Origin: Brevundimonas lenta
Lineage (GTDB): Bacteria > Pseudomonadota > Alphaproteobacteria > Caulobacterales > Caulobacteraceae
Assembly: GCF_014196335.1 (NCBI RefSeq)
Contig: NZ_JACIDM010000002.1
Span: 1,112,522-1,176,521 of the forward strand
Direction of reading: 5' to 3'
DNA length: 64,000 nt
Shown: piece by piece, positions 26,759 through 36,900 of the stretch
How positions within the stretch are numbered: position 1 is the stretch's first letter
Layout: each line of letters opens with the position of its first letter
Program-made: the position numbers and the translations under genes
Notes under the pieces: model-generated
Told to the model about the DNA's origin: nothing
Database searches by the model: none
The model's input: the letters and a program-made list of their open reading frames with translations, nothing else

Positions 26759-27328
26759 TTACCCCATGGTTCCAAACTGCCGGAATGCCCAGGCGGTCTG
26801 GTAGAGCAAGATGAAGAGAGCGACACCCCAGTGGTATGCGGGATTCCGGATCTTCATTCCGCCGAGGCACAGCACCGCGGAGAGCATCGTGGTGACGACG
26901 TATTCGAGGCCGAGGCTGGCGAAGTGCTCGGCGCCCTTCAGCCGGCTGTCCAGCAAATCGACTACGAAATAGAGCGCGTTAAACCCGAAAAACCACCCCC
27001 TGCTGTCGTAGAAGAAGGCGTCCAGATCGAGGTCGGGATCCAGAACCTTCGGGAACAGAAGCGTCGCCAGGATGTAGAGGATGACAGCGTAGCCGAGCAC
27101 GAACAGATAGGCCTGAAAGGTCCAGACCGGCAGCAACTGAAGCTTGAATTGCCACCACCACCAGAAGGCGACGGTGATCACCATGTAGATCACCCACACA
27201 AGGTGGATGGAGGCGATCTTCATACGTTTTGGCCGCTGGGCGATCTCGACCAGGCCCTGGAGCAGATGCGTCATCGCCAGGCCGACGATGATGGACACCA
27301 ACACCATCACATACTCAAACATGTCCAT
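26759..27328 (-). CDS. Hypothetical five-helix membrane protein
   Basis: A 189-residue protein with five clear hydrophobic helices: 'YVMVLVSIIVGLAMTHLL', 'LVWVIYMVITVAFWWWW', 'YLFVLGYAVILYILATLLF', a fourth at 'GWFFGFNALYFVVDLL', and a C-terminal one. Conserved-looking polar residues sit at helix ends (His21, several Trp). Members of unknown function with this layout occur widely. Its codon use is less GC-biased than the surrounding genes, which may indicate acquisition. The 190 bp to xseA holds the two divergent promoters. Confidence 0.7.
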   Translation of the reverse strand: MDMFEYVMVLVSIIVGLAMTHLLQGLVEIAQRPKRMKIASIHLVWVIYMVITVAFWWWWQFKLQLLPVWTFQAYLFVLGYAVILYILATLLFPKVLDPDLDLDAFFYDSRGWFFGFNALYFVVDLLDSRLKGAEHFASLGLEYVVTTMLSAVLCLGGMKIRNPAYHWGVALFILLYQTAWAFRQFGTMG

Positions 27329-27518
27329 TCGCGTACCCCCGTTATCATCAACCTTAGCCGAACGGGGGGATCACGAAAGGGCTGACTGCCTGGCCACGGA
27401 TGACACCGGGCCAATCGGCGGACTTGTCCGCGACCACCTCGGCAAGCTCAAGGCGGACGACCGCTAGTCCTTGCCCTCCCCCATTCCCGCCGCCGCCCCG
27501 GCCCGCTACGCTGTTCCG

Positions 27519-28997
27519 ATGAGTGACGACTCCTACGTCTTTGAAGGCCCCGCGGACGAACCGCCCGCACCGCCCCGGGACAACAATCCGCCCCTGTCGA
27601 TCTCCGAGCTGTCGTTCGCGCTGAAGCGCACGCTCGAGGACCGGTTCAGCCATGTCCGCCTGCGCGGCGAGATATCGAAGGTGAACCACCACGCCTCGGG
27701 CCACGTCTATCTGACGCTCAAGGACGACAAGTCCGCCATCGACGGCGTGGTCTGGAAGGGCTCGGTGCGCGGCCTCGGCGTGCGGCCCGAGTCGGGCCTC
27801 GAGGTCATCGTCACCGGCAAGATCACCTCCTATCCGGCCCGCTCGTCGTACCAGATCGTCATCGAGACCATGGAGGCCGCCGGCGCCGGCGCCCTGCTGG
27901 CCCAGCTGGAGCGGCTGAAGACGAAACTGGCCGGCGAGGGCCTGTTCCAGCCGGACCGCAAACGCCCCATCCCGACCTTCCCCGCCGTCGTCGGCGTCAT
28001 CACCAGCCCGACCGGCGCGGTCATCCGCGACATCCTGCACCGCATCGCCGAGCGCTGGCCCTGCCGCGTCATCGTCTGGCCGGTCGTGGTCCAGGGCGAC
28101 GCCGCCTGCGGCCAGGTCTCCAACGCCATCCGCGGCTTCGATGCGATGCGCCCGGACGGCCCCATCCCGCGCCCCGACGTGGTCATCGTCGCCCGCGGCG
28201 GCGGCTCGGTCGAGGATCTGTGGTGCTTCAACGACGAGGGCCTGGCCCGCACCATCGCCGCCGCCTCCATCCCGATCATCTCGGCCGTCGGGCACGAGAC
28301 TGACACCACCCTGATCGACTTCGTCTCCGACCGCCGCGCGCCCACGCCGACCGGCGCCGCCGAGATCGCCACCCCCGTGCTGGCCGACCTGCAGTACGCC
28401 GTCGCCGATTTCGAGCGCCGCCTCGCCCGCGCCGGCGGCCGCATCCTCGAGGATCGCCGCACCCGCCTGCGCGCCGCCGCCCGCGGCCTGCCCGCCCGCC
28501 CCGAGGACCTGCTGGCCCTGCCGCAACAGCGCCTCGACCACGCCGGCAGCCGCCTCGGCTCCGCGCTCCACCGCAACACGGCCGTGCACGAGCGCCAGTT
28601 CACCGCCATCTCGGCCCGGCTGTCCGACGGCCTGCTCAGGCGGGCCATCGAGCGCCGCCATGACCGGCTGACGGCCTACGCCGACCGTTTCGCCCCGGCG
28701 ATGAAGCGTCATCTCGAACGTGACGAGACCCGCCTCGCCGCCCTCGCCCGCGCCCTCGCCAGCCTCAACCCGAAAACCCCCAAGCCCGGCTTCGCCCGCG
28801 TCGAGGGCGAAGCCGGCCTCATGATCGCCTCGGCCGCCGCCCTCCAGGACGGTCAGGCCGTCCGCCTCATCTTCACCGACGGCGCCCGCGGCGCGCACAT
28901 CGACGGCGGCGGCGACGCGCCAGCGCCCCGCCCCCGTCCCGCTCCGCCCGCAGCGAAGCCCAAGGCCCCGCCGCCCGGCCAGGGCGACCTGTTCTGA
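27519..28997 (+). CDS. xseA: Exodeoxyribonuclease VII large subunit
   Basis: A 492-residue XseA: N-terminal OB fold ('[20 protein letters not shown]', '[20 protein letters not shown]'), catalytic core '[16 protein letters not shown]' and '[19 protein letters not shown]', '[18 protein letters not shown]', then a long coiled-coil and a C-terminal 'GFARVEGE' domain. With XseB it degrades single-stranded DNA from both ends. ATG at 27519 is chosen because the OB fold follows directly. The small subunit gene is not in the window. Confidence 0.96.
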   Translation: MSDDSYVFEGPADEPPAPPRDNNPPLSISELSFALKRTLEDRFSHVRLRGEISKVNHHASGHVYLTLKDDKSAIDGVVWKGSVRGLGVRPESGLEVIVTGKITSYPARSSYQIVIETMEAAGAGALLAQLERLKTKLAGEGLFQPDRKRPIPTFPAVVGVITSPTGAVIRDILHRIAERWPCRVIVWPVVVQGDAACGQVSNAIRGFDAMRPDGPIPRPDVVIVARGGGSVEDLWCFNDEGLARTIAAASIPIISAVGHETDTTLIDFVSDRRAPTPTGAAEIATPVLADLQYAVADFERRLARAGGRILEDRRTRLRAAARGLPARPEDLLALPQQRLDHAGSRLGSALHRNTAVHERQFTAISARLSDGLLRRAIERRHDRLTAYADRFAPAMKRHLERDETRLAALARALASLNPKTPKPGFARVEGEAGLMIASAAALQDGQAVRLIFTDGARGAHIDGGGDAPAPRPRPAPPAAKPKAPPPGQGDLF

Positions 28998-29070
28998 GAG
29001 ACGCGCGGACACGTCTTGTGAGACGCCCGGGTCTTGGCGGCCCCGCTGCGGCTACGGTAGATTGCGGTTC

Positions 29071-29271
29071 ATGCCCGACACGCGCTCCGACCTGGCCCTC
29101 CTCCATTACGGCGACGGCGAATTCGCCGTGCTGAAGCCCGGCCGCGTCGTCACCTGCGCCGTCACCGGCAAGGCCATCCCGATCGAGGCGCTGCGCTACT
29201 GGTCCGCCCGCCTCCAGGAAGCCTACGCCGGTCCCACCGAGGCCTTCCAGCGGCTGGGCCAGGTCCCTTGA
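29071..29271 (+). CDS. DUF2093 domain-containing protein
   Basis: A 66-residue protein matching the alphaproteobacterial DUF2093 family: 'LLHYGDGEFAVLKPGRVVTC' followed by 'AVTGKAIPIEALRYWSAR' and 'QEAYAG'. The cysteine in 'VTCAVTG' is a family feature. It is regularly found just after xseA in this class, as here (73 bp). Function unknown. The stop overlaps the TTG start of the M23 peptidase by 4 bp. Confidence 0.88.
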   Translation: MPDTRSDLALLHYGDGEFAVLKPGRVVTCAVTGKAIPIEALRYWSARLQEAYAGPTEAFQRLGQVP

Positions 29272-30098
29272 GGCCACACCGGCGGAGCCTCCTCGCCGGA
29301 ACCGCCGCCCTGCTCGCCGCGGGTTCAGCCCGCGCGCAGGACGCCGAACTCGACCTCACCGGCCGCTTCGTCCAGGGCGGTCACGCCATCGGCCGCACCT
29401 GGCCCCGCGCCCTGGTCTTCGTCGACGGCGAGTCCCTGACCGCCGCCTCCGCCGACGGCGTCTTCATCGTCGGCTTCGACCGCGACAGCCCCTCCAGCGT
29501 CGAGATCGTCGCCCGCTCCGGCGACCGCTCCGCCCGCCGCGTGCTGGACGTCGCCCCCGGAGACTTCCCCTCCACCCGCGTCGACGGCCTGCCGCCCGCC
29601 ACCGTAGAGCCCTCCGACCCCGCCCTGCTGGAGCGCATCCGCCGGGAAGTCCTCCTCAAGACCGAGGGCTTCGCCAGCCGTGTCGACGCCGACAGCTTCC
29701 GCGACGGCTTCGACTGGCCGCTGGAGCAGTTCCGGGTCACCAGCCGCTGGGGCGCCCAGAGGGTCCTGAACGGCACGCCGGCCCGGCCGCACTACGGCAT
29801 CGACCTCGCCGCGCCGCAGGGCACGCCGATCCGCGCCCCGGCCGCCGGTCGCGTCACCCTCGCCGAACCCGCGCTGCATTTCGAGGGCGGCCTGGTCCTC
29901 ATCGACCACGGCCAGGGCCTGATCACCGCCTGCCTGCACCAGTCGGAACTGGACGTCATCGCCGGCCAGGACGTCCTGCGCGGCCAGACCATCGGCCGGG
30001 TCGGCATGACCGGCCGCGCCACGGGCCCGCACCTCTGCTGGCGCATGAAATGGCGCGACCGCAACCTTGACCCGTCTCTTCTCGTCAAGAAAACCTGA
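29268..30098 (+). CDS. Exported M23-family metallopeptidase (LytM domain)
   Basis: A 276-residue protein with a twin-Arg-like signal ('RRSLLAGTAALLAAGSARAQ') and a C-terminal LytM domain. Zinc and catalytic motifs: 'RPHYGIDLAAPQGTPI' (HxxxD), 'GLITACLHQSELDV' and 'GPHLCWRMKW' (HxC/HxH-type terminal motif with the second residue changed from His to Cys or Leu: the sequence reads His-Leu-Cys-Trp). The usual HxH near the C terminus is represented by His in 'CLH' and 'PHL'. It probably trims or binds peptidoglycan. TTG start overlaps the DUF2093 stop (TTGA). Confidence 0.87.
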   Translation: MRPHRRSLLAGTAALLAAGSARAQDAELDLTGRFVQGGHAIGRTWPRALVFVDGESLTAASADGVFIVGFDRDSPSSVEIVARSGDRSARRVLDVAPGDFPSTRVDGLPPATVEPSDPALLERIRREVLLKTEGFASRVDADSFRDGFDWPLEQFRVTSRWGAQRVLNGTPARPHYGIDLAAPQGTPIRAPAAGRVTLAEPALHFEGGLVLIDHGQGLITACLHQSELDVIAGQDVLRGQTIGRVGMTGRATGPHLCWRMKWRDRNLDPSLLVKKT

Positions 30099-30206
30099 GC
30101 GTGCGTAGTCGTTTACGCGCTGGGTGATCGTTGATCGGTCACAGACCGGTAACCCTTTCAGCGAATAGATCGGGGCTCACTCGAACTGCTGATCGCCGAC
30201 CCGCAC

Positions 30207-30716
30207 ATGGCCTCCCTCTCCGCCCTTCAGGTCCTGCTGGTCGACGACAATCCGCACATGCGGACCATCGCCACCGCCGTCCTCCACTCCGCCGGCATCC
30301 GCCAGGTGCGCGAGGCGGGCGACGGCGCCGCGGCCCTCGACGTCCTGCGCGAGCACCCGATCGACCTGGCCATCGTCGACTTCAAGATGTTCCCGCTGGA
30401 CGGGGTCGAGTTCACCCGCCTGGTCCGCAACAGCCCGGACAGCGCCAACCCCTATCTGCCGATCATCATGATGACCGGCCATTCGGGCCGCGAGCGCGTC
30501 TACGCCGCCCGCGACGCCGGGGTGAACGAGTTCGTGGTCAAGCCGATCACGGCCAAGGCCATCCTCGACCGCATCCAGGCCGTGATCGTCCGCCCCCGCG
30601 CCTATGTGAAGACCGACGGCTATTTCGGCCCCGACCGCCGCCGCAACCAGGACCCCAACTACGAGGGCCCGATGCGCCGCGCCTCGGATCAGTCGCGCGG
30701 CTCCAGCGCCGCATAG
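30207..30716 (+). CDS. Single-domain response regulator (CheY-like receiver)
   Basis: A 169-residue receiver protein: acidic pair Asp13-Asp14 ('LLVDDNPHMR'), phospho-acceptor Asp58 ('LAIVDFKMFPLDG'), Thr90 ('IIMMTGHSG') and Lys112 ('FVVKPITAK'). A basic, disordered C-terminal tail of about 40 residues ('DRRRNQDPNY') follows and is not a DNA-binding domain. Similar proteins in Caulobacterales act in phosphorelays or motility control. Its 3' end overlaps the convergent acyltransferase gene by 28 bp. Confidence 0.9.
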   Translation: MASLSALQVLLVDDNPHMRTIATAVLHSAGIRQVREAGDGAAALDVLREHPIDLAIVDFKMFPLDGVEFTRLVRNSPDSANPYLPIIMMTGHSGRERVYAARDAGVNEFVVKPITAKAILDRIQAVIVRPRAYVKTDGYFGPDRRRNQDPNYEGPMRRASDQSRGSSAA

Positions 30717-31636
30717 ACCTTGTCCGGCCAGCGCTTGTGGACCCAGAACCAGTCCACCGGATGCTCCCGCACCCGCTCCTCGATGAAGGTCGTGATCGCC
30801 TGAACCCCGCGGGCGATGTCGCCCTGCCGGTCGCCGGTGTTCTGCAGCTCGATCGGCTCGTGCGCCGTCACCCGGAAGCGCACCCCCGGCAGGCGCACCA
30901 CCGACATCGGCTGCACCACCGTCCCGAAGCGTAGCGCCAGCCTGCTCGGCCCCGGCGCGGCGTTCACGGGCTGGCCGAAGAAGATCACCTCCGGCCCCTC
31001 GTTGAACTTCTGGTCGTTCATCAACGCCACGGACTCGCCGCGCGCCATCCCGGCCAGCAGCTCCCGCGCCCCGTCCCCGCCCTTCGGCGCGAACAACTTG
31101 ACCCCGTAGCGCGCCCGCGCGTCCCGGATCTGCTTGTCGACATAGGGGTTGTTGGCCGCGCGATAGGTCACCTGGCACGGCACGCCTGCGGCCATGATCA
31201 CCGCCGCCATCACCTCGATATTGGCCATGTGCCCGGACACCAGCACCACCGGCCTGCCGCTGTCGCGAATGGCGTGCAGCCGCTCCAGACCGACGATGTC
31301 GATCCGCCCCGACGCCGGCGTCAGCTGGTCCATCACCGCCGTCTCGGCGAACGTCCGGCCCGTCTGCTCCCACTGCGCTGTCGCCAGCGCCTCGCGCTCG
31401 GCCTGGCTCATCTCCGGAAAGGCGATCCGCAGATTGCGCATCACCGTCTTCTGGGTGCTGACCTTCGGCCCCAGCGTCTTCAGCAGCCAGCCGCCCAGCG
31501 CCGACGCCCGCTCCAGCCCCAGCAGCCGCATCAGGCCGATGAAGCCGGCGAACGCCGCCGACTCCAGCCGCCAGCCCAGCTCGCGGCCGAAGCTCACCCT
31601 GTTCTTGTCGTCACCAGGCAATGGTGATCCCGCCAT
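30689..31636 (-). CDS. Lysophospholipid/lipid A acyltransferase (LpxL/HtrB family)
   Basis: A 315-residue inner-membrane acyltransferase. An N-terminal helix ('AFAGFIGLMRLLGL') anchors it; the HX4D/E motif is 'VSGHMANIEVM', and 'RGESVALMNDQKFNEG' plus 'YRAANNPYVDKQI' are family blocks. LpxL-type enzymes add secondary acyl chains to Kdo2-lipid A, fitting the waaA/lpxK genes 28 kb away. The ATG at 31636 overlaps the SDR gene by 26 bp; a GTG at 31597 is an alternative. Very close to the SDR gene, so probably co-transcribed. Confidence 0.85.
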   Translation of the reverse strand: MAGSPLPGDDKNRVSFGRELGWRLESAAFAGFIGLMRLLGLERASALGGWLLKTLGPKVSTQKTVMRNLRIAFPEMSQAEREALATAQWEQTGRTFAETAVMDQLTPASGRIDIVGLERLHAIRDSGRPVVLVSGHMANIEVMAAVIMAAGVPCQVTYRAANNPYVDKQIRDARARYGVKLFAPKGGDGARELLAGMARGESVALMNDQKFNEGPEVIFFGQPVNAAPGPSRLALRFGTVVQPMSVVRLPGVRFRVTAHEPIELQNTGDRQGDIARGVQAITTFIEERVREHPVDWFWVHKRWPDKVYAALEPRD

Positions 31637-32381
31637 CCACGACCAGCGTCTGGCCCGTCATATAGGCTGAAGCCGGCGACGCCAGATAAACGGCCGCGCC
31701 CGCGATCTCGTCCGGCTGGCCGATCCGCTTCAGCGGCGCCGGCTCCGTCACCTGCTTCAGCAGCTCCGGGTTCTCCCACAGGTATTTGGCGAAATCGGTC
31801 TGCACCAGGCCCGGCGCGATGGTGTTCACCCGCACGTTCGACGGCCCCCACTCGACCGCCAGGTTGCGCGCCAGCTGCATGTCGGCGGCCTTGGAGATGT
31901 TGTAGGCGCCGATCAACGCGTTCCCGCGAAGCCCGCCGATCGACGACACGATGATCACCGACCCGTCCTTCCGCTCCAGCATCTGCGGGCTGACCATCTG
32001 GATCAGCCAGTGGTTCGAGATCACGTTATTCTGCAGGATCTTCTCGAACTGCTCGTCGCTGATCCCCGCCATCGGCCCGGCGTAGGGATTGCTGGCCGCG
32101 TTGCAGACCAGGATGTCGATCCGGCCCCAGGCGGCGTTGGTCTCGTCCACCAGCCGCTGCAGATCTTCCTTCGACGCGATGTTGGCCGGAACCGCCATGG
32201 CGCGGCCGGCGCCGTATTTCGCATTGATCTCCGCTGCTGCCTCGTCGCAAGGCCCCGCCTTGCGCGACGAGATCACCACCTTCGCGCCGTGCTCGGCCAG
32301 CCGCTCGGCGATCGCCTTGCCGATGCCCCGCGAGGAGCCCGTAATGACCGCGACCTTGCCGCTCAGATCGAACAATTCCAT
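31611..32381 (-). CDS. SDR-family oxidoreductase
   Basis: A 256-residue classical short-chain dehydrogenase: cofactor loop 'VITGSSRGIGKA', 'LVCNAASNPYAG' (NNAG-equivalent 'CNAAS'), catalytic Ser in 'IIVSSIGGL', and the 'GAYNISKAA' Tyr-Lys pair. Arg residues after the second strand ('ISSRKAG') suggest NADP preference. Substrate unknown; relatives are often 3-oxoacyl or alcohol dehydrogenases. ATG start at 32381. Confidence 0.9.
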   Translation of the reverse strand: MELFDLSGKVAVITGSSRGIGKAIAERLAEHGAKVVISSRKAGPCDEAAAEINAKYGAGRAMAVPANIASKEDLQRLVDETNAAWGRIDILVCNAASNPYAGPMAGISDEQFEKILQNNVISNHWLIQMVSPQMLERKDGSVIIVSSIGGLRGNALIGAYNISKAADMQLARNLAVEWGPSNVRVNTIAPGLVQTDFAKYLWENPELLKQVTEPAPLKRIGQPDEIAGAAVYLASPASAYMTGQTLVVDGGITIAW

Positions 32382-32491
32382 CGTTAACCTCGAAAGCGTT
32401 GGGGGATTCCTGCCGGAACCCTAGGCGTTTTGCTCTGATACCCCGATACTCGGGCGATTCCATCCGGGGATGGCGGGGTACCTCCGTTTCA

Positions 32492-33760
32492 ATGCGCGCG
32501 CTGACCAACGGCTTCCTGTTCTTCGGCTACCTGTTCCTGTCCATGACCGTGGGCGCCTTCCTGTGGCGCGCCGGCCTGGGCGGAGGAGCGGGCATCGCCG
32601 CCGGCATCGCCACCGCCGGCCTGCTGATCGCGGCCCATGTCCTGATCGTCGGCCGCGCCCAGCGCGCCGCCCTCAAGAAGGAAATCGACCAGGTCCGCGA
32701 GGCGCACCGCCTCCTCGCCGACGCCATGGAGTCGACGCAAGGCGCCCTCACCGAACTGGCCCAGGCCATCGAGGCCGGCGCCCTCACCTCGACCGAGCAG
32801 CTGTCGGGCGAAGTCCGCATGCTGGAATCCCTCATCCAGCAGATGAGCGAGTCCCTCGACGAGCGCATGCAGCAGCCGGCGCCCGCCAGCCCGTTCGAGG
32901 CCCGCCACCGCCAGCAGTCGAACGTCCTGCTCGCCACCATCCACGAGGCCCTCGCCGAGAACCGCGTCGACCTCTACCTGCAGCCCATCGTCTCCCTGCC
33001 GCAGCGCCGCACCGTCTTCTACGAAAGCTTCACCCGCCTGCGCGCCGCCGACGACCGCATCATGATGCCGGCCGAATACCTCTCCGTCGCCGAGGGCGAG
33101 GGCCTGGTTCCCGCCATCGACAACCTGCTGCTGTTCCGCTGCGCCCAGATCGTCCGCCGCCTGGCCCGCCAGGACCGCAAGGTCGGGGTCTTCTGCAACG
33201 TCGCCCTCTCCTCGCTCGGCGACGAGACCTTCTTCCCGCAGTTCCTCGAGTTCCTGAACGAGAACCGCGACCTCAACCAGGCCCTGATCTTCGAGCTCGG
33301 CCAGGCCGTCTTCGACGCCCGCGGCGCGGTCGAGGCCCGCAACATGGCCAAGCTGGCCGACCTCGGCTTCCGCTTCTCCATCGACAAGGTCCAGACGCTG
33401 GATCTCGACTTCGCCGACCTTCAGCGCTCGGACGTGAAATTCCTCAAGGTCTCCGCCGACCTGCTGATCGAACAGCTCCTCGACCTCGACGCCGGTCCGG
33501 CCATCCCGAGCTTGCGCGACATCCAGGCCGCCGACTTCGCCGCCCTGACCCGCCGCTACGGCATCGAGGTCATCGCCGAGAAGTGCGAGACCGAGCGCCA
33601 GATCGTCGACATCCTCGAACTCGACATCTCCGTCGGCCAGGGCCACCTCTTCGGCGAACCCCGCGCCATCAAGGAGCAGGTGCTGGCCGAAACCGACCCG
33701 CCCGCCGAATTCCTCCGCTCGACCCTCCGCAGCGCCGAACAGCGCCGCCGGTTCGGCTAG
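32492..33760 (+). CDS. tipF: TipF-like protein: membrane anchor, coiled coil and degenerate EAL domain
   Basis: A 422-residue protein: two short N-terminal hydrophobic helices, a coiled coil (about residues 65-135), and an EAL domain from 'LYLQPIVSLPQRRTVFYESF' to the C terminus. Catalytic signatures are altered: 'ESFTRLR' replaces E-A-L-x-R, and 'IDKVQTLDLDF' replaces the DDFGTG metal site. This is the layout of Caulobacter TipF, a c-di-GMP-binding protein needed for flagellum assembly at the new pole, rather than an active phosphodiesterase. ATG at 32492 is picked because the membrane helices start there. Confidence 0.82.
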   Translation: MRALTNGFLFFGYLFLSMTVGAFLWRAGLGGGAGIAAGIATAGLLIAAHVLIVGRAQRAALKKEIDQVREAHRLLADAMESTQGALTELAQAIEAGALTSTEQLSGEVRMLESLIQQMSESLDERMQQPAPASPFEARHRQQSNVLLATIHEALAENRVDLYLQPIVSLPQRRTVFYESFTRLRAADDRIMMPAEYLSVAEGEGLVPAIDNLLLFRCAQIVRRLARQDRKVGVFCNVALSSLGDETFFPQFLEFLNENRDLNQALIFELGQAVFDARGAVEARNMAKLADLGFRFSIDKVQTLDLDFADLQRSDVKFLKVSADLLIEQLLDLDAGPAIPSLRDIQAADFAALTRRYGIEVIAEKCETERQIVDILELDISVGQGHLFGEPRAIKEQVLAETDPPAEFLRSTLRSAEQRRRFG

Positions 33761-33938
33761 GTAAGGTAAGCTTCACAGCGCCATATCGTGCCCTTCCCGC
33801 AACGGTTCGCGGCTCACTGAAAGCGTAGCTGGAAATCGCCGTCCCGCGGCGGCTTGCCTGTCGCCTGACCTTCCATAAAGACCGCGCCTCCGAAGCTGCC
33901 GGGCGTGTCTGCCTCGCGTATCGTTCGAGGAAGAGACA

Positions 33939-36900
33939 ATGCCGATCATCAACGGAACCGATGCGGGCGAGGCGCTCAAGGGCACGACCGGGGACGACAC
34001 CATCCGCGGCGGCGGCGGGCCCGACAGCATCAGCGGCGACGCCGGCAACGACGTTCTTTACGGTGACGCCGGAAACGACATCCTCAACGGCGACGCAGGG
34101 ATCGACACCCTGTACGGCGGCGCCGGGTCGGATGAGCTCGTGGTCGGCGCCGGCGACACGGCCTTCGGCGAAGACGGCTACGACGCGTTCACCGTCCTCC
34201 TCAACGAAATCACGGGCGTCACCCTGGACGGAGGCGCCGGCCATGACACCGTCAACCTCGACTTCGCCCTCGGCGCCGGCGTCATCTATCTCGATGACGC
34301 GGTGGGCGCGGGCGCTCACTTCAGCAACATCGAGGTCATCAAGGTCGGCCGCTACGCCGCCACCATCTATGGCGGCTCGCGGAACGACACGATCACCACC
34401 GGCGGTGCCAGCAGCGGCGTGCGCACCTACCATGGCGGCGGTGGCGACGACGTCCTGTCGGGCGGTGACTTCCTCTACGGCGACGCCGGCGATGACGTCC
34501 TCAGCGGCCCGAACATGGATGGGGGCGCCGGCTTCGACACCGCCGTCCTCGGCTTCACCGAAGGCTTGGCGATCGACCTCGGGCTGACCACCCGGCAGAA
34601 GTCCGGAACCTCCAGCGTCGTTCTCGTCAGCATCGAGGGCCTGGTCGGCGGCATCGGACATGATGACTTCTACGGGTCGTCCGTCGCCAACACCCTCAGC
34701 GGCGATTCCGGCGATGACCGGCTGGAAGGCGGCGGCGGCGACGACATTCTCAAGGGCGGCGAAGGGATCGACATGGCCGCCTACCGTCGGGCGACCAGCG
34801 GCGTCACGGTCAGCCTGGGCGAGGGCGCCCATGCGACCGGGGCGACCGGCGTCGACACCTTCGACAGCATCGAGGGCCTGATCGGCTCGGCCTTCAACGA
34901 CGTTCTGACCGGCGACGCCGGAAACAACCAGTTCGAGGGCGGCGCGGGCGACGACCGGATCGAGGGCGGCGCGGGCTTCGACGTCGCCATCTACAACTCG
35001 AGCTCCAGCACGGCGAAATACACCTACGACGGCGTCCACGTGACCGTCACCGGCGCCCCCTTCGGCACGGACGTCCTCACCGGCGTCGAGATGCTGATGA
35101 TCAACGGCGTCGGGGTGCACGTGTCCGAGATGGCGATCGTCAGCGCCGGCACGGCCGCGGCCGACACCATCATCGGCGGGAACGCCGGCGACACCCTGCG
35201 CGGCGGCGCCGGGGCTGACCTCATTCAGGGCGGCGCCGGCTCCGACAAGCTCTACGGCGACGACGGCGATGACCGTCTTGAAGGCGGAACGGAGAACGAC
35301 GTGCTCGACGGCGGCGCCGGCGACGACGTCATCGACGGCGGCTCGGGCTCCAACCAGGGCTTCGGCGGCGCGGGCGCGGACTGGCTGTTCAATGTCGAGG
35401 ACGCCGACGGCGGGGCCGGCGACGACCGCTATCTCAACGTGGCTCGCATCACCGAGGCGGCCGGGGCGGGTATCGACACCCTCTACTGGTCCCAGGGCTC
35501 CTTTACGCTGCCCGCCAATGTGGAGAACCTGTTCCTCAACTGGAGCGCCGCCGACACGGTCTTCAACTCACACTGGATCACGGTCTCAGGACGCACCGGG
35601 ACCGGCAACGCCCTGAACAACCGCATTGTCGGCACGGGCGGCGCCGACACCCTGATCGGCAACGCCGGAGACGACGTCCTGACCGGCGGCGCGGGCGACG
35701 ACATCCTCGACGGCGGCGCGGGCGTCGATACCGCGATCTTCGATCGCGCCCGCGCGGACTACGACATCTATCTGGGTCCCAATGGCTGGACCGTGGGCCG
35801 TATGGATGACGTCAACGTCGTGAACGGCGTCGAGCTGCTGCGCTTCACCGACGGCCTGTTCGACATGACGGGCGCGCCCATGCCCATGGCCATCGAAGGC
35901 ACGGCCGGCGCCGACGTCATCATGGGCACCGCCGGAGCCAACGCCATCACGGCCGGCGCGGGCGACGACCTCATCACCGGCGCGCTCGGAGACGACACCA
36001 TCGACGGCGGCGCGGGCGTCGACACCGCCGTCTTCTCCCGGGCCCCGGCCACGGTCACGATCGCCGGGGGCGTCGTCACCGTGCTCAACCCCGACGGTCG
36101 CGACGTGCTGACCAACATCGAGCGCCTGCGCTTCGGCGCGGACGAAATCGCCGTCGCCGCGCTCCAGCTCTCCAACGTCATCGGCTCGACCGCCGCCGAG
36201 ACGCTCACCGGAACCGCCGCGACCGACGGCCTGTTCGGCCTCGCCGGCGCCGATATGCTCAACGGCCTGGCAGGCTCCGACTACCTCTCCGGCGGCGCGG
36301 GCGTCGACATCCTCGACGGCGGAGAGGGGTCCGACACCGCCGTCTACGCCCTGGCTGCATCCGGCGTCACCGCACGCATCGACTCGCAGCGCGCGACCAA
36401 CGACGGCGACGGCGGAACCGACACCTTCGTCAGCATCGAACACCTGCGCGGCTCGAACTTCGCCGACACCCTCATCGGCGACGCCCGCACCAACATCCTG
36501 CTCGGCGGGCTCGGTTCGGACATCCTGCTCGGCCTCGGCGGCGCTGACGTCCTCGGCGGCGGAACCGGCGCCTCCAACACCCTGCAAGGTGGGCTCGGCG
36601 ACGACCTCTATGTCCTCGAAGCCCTCGACTCCGTCATCGAGGTGGCGGGCGAAGGCAATGACACCATCGAGGCCCACATCAGCGCCTACAACCTCGCCAA
36701 CAACGTCGAGAACCTGATCTACGCCGGCGCCGGAAACTTCTCCGGCACCGGCAATGCGCTCAACAACGTCATGACCGGCGGCGGCGGCGACGACCTGCTC
36801 CGCGGCCGCGGCGGCGTGGATGTGCTGCAGGGCGGCGCGGGCATCGACACGGCGGACTACAGCCAGGCCGCAGCGGGCATCCACGCCCGCCTCGACACCA

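Noticed and set aside
27207..27467. 86-codon plus-strand frame ahead of xseA
   Set aside because: It overlaps the membrane-protein gene on the other strand for over 100 bp and has no convincing start. The last 15 codons look protein-like but that is not enough.
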